A stretch of DNA of 64,000 bases, taken from contig OZ020267.1 of NCBI GenBank assembly GCA_963971225.1, positions 72,766,218 through 72,830,217 on the forward strand, written 5' to 3'. Below the pieces are notes generated by a model. The model did not search any database and had not been told where the DNA came from. It saw nothing but the letters and a program-made list of their open reading frames with translations. This DNA comes from Melieria omissa. Taxonomy: Eukaryota > Arthropoda > Insecta > Diptera > Ulidiidae. Made by a program: the position numbers and the translations under genes. Shown one piece after another: positions 53,501 through 62,200 of this stretch; positions within the stretch are counted from its first letter, which is position 1; each line of letters starts with the position of its first letter.

Positions 53501-53503
53501 ATA
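44509..53503. repeat. GATATA hexanucleotide satellite, block 2 (about 1,499 units)
   Basis: About 9.0 kb of GATATA with no variant unit seen, in the same phase as block 1. It passes directly into GAGGTA units at 53504. Confidence 0.98.
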
Positions 53504-53677
53504 GAGGTAGAGGTAGAGGTAGAGGTAGAGGTAGAGGTAGAGGTAGAGGTAGAGGTAGAGGTAGAGGTAGAGGTAGAGGTGTAGGTTAAGGCAGAATTTG
53601 TGCCAAGGGCAGAGATATAAGTTGAGGTAAAGCTAGAAGTAGAGGTAGATGTATATGTAGTGATGTGGGTACAGGTA
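53504..53677. repeat. GAGGTA border block and decayed right fringe
   Basis: About 13 perfect GAGGTA units (53504-53580), then decayed relatives (GGTTAAGGCAGA, GTTGAGGTAAAG, AGTAGAGGTAGATG) to 53677. The border unit differs from that on the left (GAGATA). Confidence 0.9.
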
Positions 53678-54017
53678 ATAATAATTAATAATAATAATTG
53701 ATTGGCACGACAGCCCGCTTACGCGAGACTAAGTCCTAGCTTCCCGCAACCACCCGTGTTGTGCGTGTGAATTTTGTACGCGGGTGAAAGGGACCTACAG
53801 TTTTATGCCGGTTCCGAACGGCAGGTTGGGAGCTTTTTCATAGGCAATTTTTGCTCTCAGAGGTTTGCCATTTCCAGCTGAGAGGACAGCCACCGAAAGA
53901 GAAAACGAGTTTCCCGTTATTTTTTTTTAGGTGTTACTACATGCAGAATTCGATCTTGCGCCGCTCTGCATGCGACTCGTTGGACCGCGCACTAACCAAC
54001 TGAGCCACGGCGGCTGC
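53678..54017 (-). mobile_element. tRNA-derived SINE with target-site duplication
   Basis: Read on the minus strand, the head starts GCCGCCGTGGCTCAGTTGG (from 54014). TGGCTCAGTTGG fits the A box of tRNA-type pol III promoters. A B-box-like AGATCGAATTC lies about 45 bp further on. After a body of about 240 bp the element ends in an ATT/AATT-rich tail (53678-53702). TGGGTACAGGTA (53666-53677) and TGGGTGCAGGTA (54018-54029) flank it, a 12-bp duplication with one mismatch. It inserted in the decayed edge of the satellite. No tRNA gene is intact; the head is only tRNA-like. Confidence 0.85.
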
Positions 54018-54362
54018 TGGGTGCAGGTAGATTTAGAAAAAGTTGAAGCAGAAAGAAGCAACCTCAATACCATTAAAATTGTCCTGTAATATGTGTCAGA
54101 ACACATCCAGATTTATTGCACTCCACTCAACAGCCAGACGCATTGAGGAAGCCTTCTGTTTCATAGGAAATTTAAAAAGCAATATTCTGTTTAATCGATT
54201 CTTTGTAAGCCCAAAAAAAACCTTTTGCAAATTTCCAAAAAGTCTTACAATCTTCCAGCTAAACTTTTATAAAGCACAAAATAACATTTCAGTGAGTTTG
54301 AAAATGTTTTTCTATGAACTGAATTTTTATGAAAACATATTTATTTTTGTGATATATGTATT
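54018..54362. other. Unique-looking DNA between SINE and hAT element
   Basis: A frame at 54043-54558 runs through here into the hAT element. It crosses the element boundary and has no motif, so it is not taken as a gene. Confidence 0.5.
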
Positions 54363-54568
54363 ATACATATTAGGCATCGCAATCCCGGGATCCCGGGATC
54401 CCGGGATCCCGGACTTTTTCCAGTCCCGAAAATCCCGGGATTCAAATTCTTTTATCCCGGGATTTTCGGGATTGCAAAAGATGCTTCAAAGTTCAAATGA
54501 AATAAATTTTAAGGCACAAAAACCCAATTCCTTATTTGAGGGAGAAGGGAGGGGATAGAGTGCGTCTT

Positions 54569-54730
54569 TTGCAAAAGGCTTATGATTATTTACTAAGCAT
54601 TCAACCAACAAGTGTTGAATCTGAAGGATGTTTCTCTTCAGCAGGGTTCATTTGAAATAAATTTCGCTCTAGATAAGAGAACAAAACACTTAATGCCTTT
54701 GTATTTTTAAGATCTCAGTTTTTAGTTAAT
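54569..54730 (+). pseudogene. Remnant of hAT transposase C-terminal dimerisation domain
   Basis: One frame reads LQKAYDYLLSIQPTSVESEG, then CFSSAGFI, a stop, NKFRSR, a second stop, and ENKTLNAFVFLRS. This is the hATC block: Pro-Thr-Ser, Glu-Ser-Glu, Phe-Ser-x-Ala-Gly and the closing Leu-x-Phe-Leu-Arg. The usual SER-x-FS reads SEG-CFS, so the conserved Arg is lost. Two in-frame stops show it is dead. The catalytic core is absent from the element. Confidence 0.85.
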
Positions 54731-54941
54731 CAAAACGCTTAACTTTTTTATCGAAATAATCGAAGTAAAACTAAAAGCACAAACAAATTAACTATTTTAT
54801 TTTTTTTATCAAATATGCATATATATGCACTTTATGATACATCGGTTGTAAAGTAATAAGTTATGTTTAAGTGTCATTTTTGGATAAAACAAAATGCTAT
54901 GAAACTGAAGTTAAATGTCAAATGAAAAACTTTTAAGTTAA

Positions 54942-55280
54942 CTCTTCAATTCCCAGTGTCACCTGTAGGTGACAGATGCTTAATATTTGTTTTCCTACTT
55001 TTTTATTTTAAAATTCTAACACTTGTATAGCAAAGTCAATTAGTAGTACTTGTTTATTTAATTTTCCTACCAACACTAGCGATACGTCATTTGTAAAATT
55101 TATTCATTTGTTTCACGCGTAATTAAAGCAGTGCGAGTTTGTGTGGTTTCTTTCAATATAAAAATGAGGGTAGTTTAAACATTTTTTATGTATTTTTTTG
55201 TCTTATCCAAACGTATCTAAGCTCTTTTATTTAAAATGAAAATTTTCTTTTTCACTATTTTGGACATGGGAATTGAAGGG
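54942..55280. mobile_element. Nested TTAA (piggyBac-like) MITE
   Basis: Ends CTCTTCAATTCCCAGTGTC (left) and CCCTTCAATTCCCATGTCC (right, opposite strand), flanked by TTAA (54938-54941 and 55281-55284). Just inside the left end, TGTCACCTGTAGGTGACA is a perfect hairpin with a 2-nt loop. The element is 339 bp, has no coding potential and lies inside the hAT element, so it arrived later. Confidence 0.82.
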
Positions 55281-55525
55281 TTAAACAAAATGTGATTAAA
55301 TTCAAGATAAAAAATCTTGAAACTACCCAAATGTGATTAAAATGTGTCCATTTTTATGATAAATATATTATAAACAAGTATTTATGCAATTCGGGAAAAT
55401 TGTTTTATTCAAAAATTTGTTATATGAATCCCGGGATTAAATCCCGGGATCCCGGGATTTGACTTTTCAATCCCGAAAATCCCGGGATCGCAAAATGGCA
55501 AAAAATTGCGATCCCTAATACATAT

Positions 55526-57487
55526 ATATAAATTTAGCTGAATTTTTGGTATAATTTGTTACCTCTACGAATAAACTGTCAAGCGATGGGTTTTAGTTCA
55601 TGTTAAAAGCATGAAACTTATTTTAGTTTACAAGTTAAAAGTAACATGGTTTCTAACTTTTGTATTCATTTGAAAATAATTTAATGCATTTAAACTGAAA
55701 TTCTCCTGCGAGCCGTTCGTGTTGCTAACAAGTGCCACCGTCAGACACGAAATGAGCAACGAATGCGCAGAGGTCAGCAGCAGAGGCAACATTATCCGTG
55801 TCGTTGCTCAACTCATGGATGCAAGGCGGCAGCATTTTCACACGCGCCAATGGATTAGCGAAATTACGGCATTATTGCTCACACAAACACTCATACACAC
55901 ACACCCATACACCCATACACACAGACACATAGATACACAGTCAAGTGCAACGATTGAAACATTAGGCGATATGTGCATAGCGTACAATGCGTATCGGTTG
56001 GTGTCTCTGCGTTTGGCTATTTGTGGGTTGGTTTGTATTTGCTTGCACAGTGCATAACGGTTACGGGGGTATTTGTATGTATTTGTATTTGTGCATAAAT
56101 AGTTGTCCATTAGTGTTGTGGGGTTGGCGGCAAATGTTGGAAATACTGAAAATGCCGTTGTTATTGCACATTTGTCGCTGCATTACAAATGCGCGCACTT
56201 GCCGCATCTAGTGCAATCCAGCAGCGATGTTTGCTGCTATTCATATTGTTGTTGTTGTTATTGTTGTTTCTATTGCGCATTTGTGTGCCATGGCATGCGC
56301 TTCCGTTTGTATGGTATTGGTTTATCGCTTAGTCTATTGACGCTGTGGCGTTTCCGCTAATGCGTTTTGTAGTGGCACGTCTGGCGTTGATTTCCGTTTT
56401 GCATTTTTCAATTTGTGCGCTATTTTTCATTTCATTTTATTTTATTTCATTCTATTATTTTCTATTTTGTTCTATTTTCACGCAACACTAAGTGAATTAG
56501 ATAGATATTTGTTTGGGTGTATGTGTTTATGTGTTTGTTTGGCTGGGTGAACACTACGCACTTCATTGTGAATGTGGCTGTGAAAATGTTCAATTGCGCT
56601 GTGCTGCAGACATTTCAATTCATTCTTGATCGCCTCTCGTACTCAACATTTTCTTATTGAAATTTTCCCCTACAAATTTAAATTCTTTGTCATTTCTATA
56701 TACTTAAGTAGTTGTTTGTTAATTCATTTTCTATTTTGCCTGTGTTTGCTGCCCCATCTGGCAAACGACTGACCGAAACGCAGCTCATTAGTGCGCCCGA
56801 CTTGCAGTCAGATTTCATTTCAGGCACTCGTCTCTCGCATTCACGTCCTTCAGTCACTTAACTGACGCTTATTACTCACACTTCTGCGCATAATTTTCAT
56901 TTAAGCTATGTGCTTAAGTAAGCGAGCTGTGAAGCGACCAAGCTCCCGAGTTGAAGACAGTCGAGTGACAGGCGAGCGGCCATTGTAGGTGACAGCTAAA
57001 AGTATGCAACACAAAAAGTGTTAGTTATGGCGTTGCGTGGTGCGCGCCTGTTTAACTTTATGTTTTGGTCTACTTCACTTTTTCTCGGCCTAAGTGGTGG
57101 TTGTTTTTGTTGTTTTTTTTTCAGAAGTAATTTTTTCTTTTTTTTTCATTTTAATGTCAGTGGTGTATTTAAGGTACTTAAAGCATATTGTTTGCTTACA
57201 ACGCTGCAGTTGGTGATGTAAAAATGCTGTTGAAATATTTGAGGGGAGTGAAAGAAAATTAAAGTCAATATTTTTTAAGTTCAAGTTCAGCACAATGAGA
57301 ATGCTTCTTCATACAAACTTTTGACCATCGCTAAGTGTTGATCAAAAAAATAAAAATGTGTGTCAAATTATTTAGATTTCAAGTGATTTTAACAATTTTG
57401 AAGTCAATATGCCAATTGGTTCAGGGTGTTTTCATAGTCTCATTCGTTAAATTTTGACTTTCAAAAAATTTAAAAACACTTGTCGAA
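55526..57487. other. Gene-free DNA
   Basis: AC/CATACACA tracts at about 55880-55940 and TTG runs at 56248-56268. Nothing with family motifs. Confidence 0.5.
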
Positions 57488-57490
57488 TTA

Positions 57491-58054
57491 CACTGATCAA
57501 CAGCAAAATGGCTTTTCTGGGTTTGACATCAGTTCTAGGGTAATTAATTCACGTTTGGGATTATAACTTCGAAACCAATAAACCGGTTGACATGATTTTC
57601 ACTTTGTAGCATTTACAACACCTCACGGCTTCTTTACCAATGTAATTTATTTTTATAAGTTTTACGATTCCGCGGTGATTGGACCTCAAAGTCGGAAAAT
57701 ATAGAATTTCATGGCGTTTTATTTAATGATGAAAAACATGCATATTTTTCGTAGATCAACTTTCGAATAGATATAACATGAAAGCGGAAATATCAAATAA
57801 TGCAACACAGCCAAATTAATTGGTGTGGTTCCCATTCTCATCGAAATAATAGTAAAAATGTACCATAGTAATTTTCATCATTTTTCATAGATACTGAAAA
57901 AAGTCAGGAAAAATCCGACACGCCCATTTTTTACGAAAACGGAAACTAAGTTTTAGAAACGGCTTGCGGATTCGAAGTCAGCGATGCTTAATTACCCTAT
58001 AACTGATGTCAAACCCAGAAAAGCCGAACAAAAGTCGAAATTTGTTGCTCTGTG
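57491..58054. mobile_element. MITE with long terminal inverted repeats
   Basis: The inner parts of the two ends share GGCTTTTCTGGGTTTGACAT then CAGTT-x-TAGGGTAATTAA (57510-57548 and 57988-58025), with one difference in about 39 bp. The outermost parts are weaker (CACTGATCAACA against CACAGAGCAACA). TTA flanks both ends (57488-57490 and 58055-58057). A 3-bp TTA duplication fits PIF/Harbinger, while CACTG ends with 3 bp could fit the CACTA group. The 564-bp interior has no frame of interest. Confidence 0.75.
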
Positions 58055-58057
58055 TTA

Positions 58058-58399
58058 TTTTGTATTTGTAGTATTTCTATCAAGTTTTAAGTCAATAGGA
58101 ATATTGCATGAAGTTTCTTCATATAAAACCTTAACCCATATTTTGCCCCATTAGAACCCGAATTTCAAAAAATCCCATCCCATCCCCAGGTTCATTTTTC
58201 AGGATCTGCATACAGTTTAAATTTCATGTTGGCGGTGATGAATCAGTCAGTCAAGACAAACATTTATATGTATGGAGATATTTACAGATGAGCAATGTGC
58301 ATGAAGACATAAACTTCTTTGGAAGGATTGCGTATTACAGAATTTGTTGATACCTGGAGACTGATGTCAGTAAGCACAGGACTGTTGTTGTTGCTTTTG
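58058..58399. other. Unassigned DNA
   Basis: No recognisable gene or element. Confidence 0.4.
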
Positions 58400-59770
58400 C
58401 TGTTGCTATTTTCTATTGGATCCATTGAACGTTGTACTGGGTTGATTAATATTGCCTAGTTGAATTTATGTTTCATATCTGAGATTGAATCCATTGACCA
58501 TTGTTGTACGTTGATTCACCGTAATTGGTTTGATTCATGTTTCAAGTGTTAAGAGTTGGCAACTCAATATATTTCCCATGATCTAATATTCCAGTGTTTC
58601 AACCTTCTTGGTACATAAGCACATTCCTGTATAAATAGTATGTAAAAATGAATTTACTTTCTCTTGTGTGTTTGAACTCTGACGAATAAAGAACCTTGTT
58701 CTGCAAACCTTCTAACATCAAGTTTCACATTGGTTCTATATAACATTGTTGTACGATATTTGGATGTAATTGGTTTGATTCATGTATCTTGTTTCACATT
58801 CCTTGATTGAGTTCATGTCATGTTTTGGATTCCATACTTCGAGCGTTGCAGTAGTTAGGTTGATTGGATTCATATATCATGCTTCAGATTGGATCCCTTG
58901 AACGTTGTAGTGGGTTGATTCATAGTGGCGGGTTGGATCATGTTTTATAAGTCAGATTGGATCCACTTACCGTTGTTGCACATCGTTTGACTGTAAGTGA
59001 TTTGATTCATGTTTCAAGTTTCACATTGGTTCCATTTAACATTGTTGTAAGAAGTTTCGACTGTAGTTGATTGAACTCATGCGTCATGTTTCCGATTCAA
59101 TACTTTGAATTGTAGTAGTTAGGTTCATGTATCATGCTTCAGATTGGATCCATTGAACGTTGTAGTGGGTTAATTCACATTGGATGATTTATATTTTAGA
59201 TTGATTTTATTGACCATTGTTGTATGTTGTTTGACTGTAATTAGTTTGATTGATGTTTCATGTTTCACGTTGGTTCCATATAAAATTGTTGTAAAATTTT
59301 TGGCTGTAATTGGTTTGATTGATTTTTCATGTTCACATTGGTTCCATATAACATTGTTGTAATATTTTTGGCTGTAGTTGATATTTAGGTTAATTGACTG
59401 GGTTTAGTTGGATTCATGTGTCATGATTCAGATTGGATCCATTGAAAGCGTAATACGTTGATTCATGTTAGCTGGTTGGATTCATGTTTCACATTTTAGA
59501 TTGGATCCATTGACCATTTGTTACGTTGATTGAATGTAATTTGATTCATGTTTCACATTGGTTTCATATAGCATTTGTGTAGGATATTTCGCTGTAGTTG
59601 GATGAATTCATGTGTCCGAATAAAGTATCGAATTGGTTGTAGTAGTAGCAGGCAGTTGCAGTAGTTAAATTGATTAACTGTGTTTGGTTGGATATATGTG
59701 TCATGCTTCAAATCGGAATTATTGAACGTTGTAGAAGGTTGGTAGACTGTAGTTGGTTGGATTCATGTCA
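58400..59770. repeat. Degenerate minisatellite of two alternating blocks
   Basis: Two blocks recur in varied order: AGATTGGATCCATTGAACGT then TGTAGTGGGTTGATTCAT (near 58410, 58879, 58960, 59145, 59430, 59498), and CACATTGGTTCCATATAACA then TTGTTGTA (near 58728, 59020, 59268, 59335, 59555). Spacing is irregular and copies have diverged, so the array is old. Its reading frames are short and unsupported. Confidence 0.8.
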
Positions 59771-61437
59771 TCACTTGAAAACTATAAAAAAGACATTCAC
59801 TGGGCTATTCTGGTAGCTTGTTTTCAACTCCTCACAAACTTTTGAAATATAAATATCATTCATACTGAGGCACTTTGCTATTCTTGCAACTTTCTTCAAA
59901 GCTTTTTTCATAACGCAAAAGACAAATTGAAAGTTATGCTACTGGGGTCTTTCAACTTTCTTTCCTCTTAATTTTTTCAAGGGTTTTGGCTTAGCGAACC
60001 ATTGCAACGTACAAACTCAAGTACAAATGCCTTGAGTTCTATAATAATCCAGATCAATAAATTACTTGCCATACAGTGAAGCCTTATCACATTCTAGTGC
60101 TAATGTTGTAATTGTATCTGGTTGAATGTTCTCATTGCCAATTGCCATTCAATTACCGCCAAGGCTGCTCAACGTTTAATGCCACAGACATACGTTTTAT
60201 TATTGTAGCGCAAATTTCGCTTTGAGCAGTTCATAGTCTCTGTTTAGTGTGGCTAGATTCAAGTGCGCCTGTTAGTATGCAACGAACCAACTGCTTCTGC
60301 CATTTTCAAGCAAATTAACTTCATAGAATCGCTAAATCAATGCGCTTACAACAGTCAAGTGGGGTGAATTGTGCATACTTGTGATAAGAACACAAACATT
60401 ATTACATAAACATTCAAATGCGAACATGCTGCGAAATGTCAACAAACTGTGCTGTGCTGTGCTTTGCTCTGACATCAGTCAGCCACTTGTGTTGGGTTAT
60501 AAAATCTGACATTAGCTCATGCGACGAGACAGCCGACAAAACGTGACCTCGTGTGCGCAGAAAACGCAACTTTTCCCCCCCTCTTATGACCCACGCTTCA
60601 TAGACAACGCGTTCGCTGTGTGTCGCCATGCTTGCTGACGAAAATAATTTAATTACGCTTGTCAATGGCGACGCTTTTGCTCTGCTGTAGTTGCTTGGAT
60701 TTTTGCAGCATTTTGATATTTCGTTAGTTCGAACTGGTACTGCACTTCGCCGTTGTGGTCGTGGTCGTGGTCGTGGTAGAGTTGTTGCTGTTGGTTTTTA
60801 TGCGGCCGCAAAATGCACGCTGCCTTGAAACGAGGCGTCTCAGCTGCGAACTGAGCCGACCTATCGAATGAACTGCGAGAGCGAACAATGTGACAGCATC
60901 CTTTGCATTCGGCATACGAGCATTGAACAATAAATATTTTATTTGCATGTATTTGTGTGTCTTAATGAGTCTGTCTGTACACTTTTTAGCTTAGATATGG
61001 TATGGTTGAAGTTTGCGGCAAAATATTGCATGGCCATAACAGTTTGGGTGTTGTCGTAGGTACTTTACATCAACATTTTCGAAACGCGCAACAGAATGAC
61101 AGTCGTTGTGAGAATCAACGAACGAACAAGGCATCAACAAATACAAGTTTGGCCTACATACTGGCAACATTTCGGACATGTTGCCAAAGTCAAGTTCGGC
61201 AACATGTTGATAGGCAACAAATCATTGAAGCAGCTGAAGCATGGTCAGTGCGGTGTTGTTGCTGAAAAGTTTTTTGGTGCAACTTGACGCTGAAGCGAAT
61301 ATCTATAACTTATTATGTTCACTCAAATCTGAGTATTTAGTTTGTTGATAGATTTGCAAGTATTTAGCTGCCACTATACCCTATTCTGTTCTTTCACATA
61401 CTTCGAACAGTGGTCCAAGTGCGCCTTGTACTCGTGC
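59771..61437. other. Gene-free DNA
   Basis: A short GGTCGT run lies at 60757-60774. Frames at 60414-61287 lack motifs. Confidence 0.5.
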
Positions 61438-61441
61438 TTAA

Positions 61442-61968
61442 CCCTTTCGACGCCGAAATTTACTCTGTGTCTCGATATTACTCTTTGGTATTCAAACCAT
61501 GAAACACTAAGAAGTGTGCACACGAAATTTGAAGTCAAAGAGACGTGGCTCTTTGTTAGAGTTATAGCGCTAGGTGTTTGCTTTTGAACAATTTTAGCTT
61601 AAAACGGGTTAAATAAATTTGTTTTCAATACTTTTTAATTACAGAAAAATTATGTAATATCTACGAAAAAACACAAAAATATCACTTTTTGAATTTATTT
61701 AACCATTACTAAAGAAACAGAGTTTTGATCAAACGCGCCCAATTCGTAGACTTCAATTAGAACACAAACTTTCCCTGATATCGCTGCAAATTATTCGAAA
61801 TTATTTTGGGGATAACGGTAAAATGTTTGAAATTTGCTTTTAAATTCATTTCCAAAAATGTTAAGTTGTTGGTGTCTACTTTCATTAAACCCATAAATCA
61901 ATCGTAGCTTTTGCTATAAAATGACAAATAAGTGAAGTTGCGCTTAGGTAACTTTGGGGTCGAAAGGA
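61442..61968. mobile_element. TTAA-flanked (piggyBac-like) MITE (527 bp)
   Basis: Ends CCCTTTCGACGCCGAAATTTAC (left, 61442) and TCCTTTCGACCCCAAAGTTAC (right, opposite strand, ending 61968), flanked by TTAA (61438-61441 and 61969-61972). CCCTTT-type ends with a TTAA duplication fit piggyBac. No transposase frame remains. It lies about 230 bp downstream of the prominin-like gene. Confidence 0.8.
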
Positions 61969-62078
61969 TTAAACCAAGTATTCACCAATACAATGTTGTC
62001 TCAAAAGCTGCTAATTACAACAATAACCATCATATATTACAGCAGTTCATATCATAACTACCCAAATAACACCAACTA

Positions 62079-62084
62079 TTTATT
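62079..62084 (-). terminator. Possible polyadenylation signal of the prominin-like gene
   Basis: AATAAA on the minus strand, about 117 bp after the stop codon. Position is plausible; the motif alone is weak evidence. Confidence 0.35.
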
Positions 62085-62200
62085 AAACACTCAATTCAAT
62101 TCAGTTAGCCAGCATTCGTAGCGTTGTTTCGAAATCATGTGGTTATTCAAAACGATTACGAATTATATCTTGAATATTATAAAATTTGGACATGAGCAGA

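Larger units (their letters stand above)
54371..55517 (+). mobile_element. hAT-superfamily transposon, degraded, with 8-bp target duplication
   Basis: Ends TAGGCATCGCAAT (left) and TAGGGATCGCAAT (right, opposite strand) match at 12 of 13 positions. Each is flanked by ATACATAT (54363-54370 and 55518-55525). Next to both ends lie several copies of the self-complementary ATCCCGGGAT, at 54382-54470 and 55433-55488. A piece of hAT transposase C terminus is at 54569-54730, and a TTAA MITE is nested at 54942-55280. Without the nested element it is about 804 bp, so most of the transposase is deleted. Confidence 0.92.

Noticed and set aside
39896..53503. Centromere or telomere
   Set aside because: Fly telomeres are not made of short hexamers, and the flanks are ordinary interspersed repeat DNA. 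There is no evidence for centromere function.
53930..54014. Possible tRNA gene (A and B box)
   Set aside because: The cloverleaf is not complete, the B box is imperfect, and the unit continues as a 340-bp SINE with tail and target duplication.
54043..54558. A 171-codon frame
   Set aside because: It crosses the left boundary and palindromes of the hAT element, so its reading is accidental.
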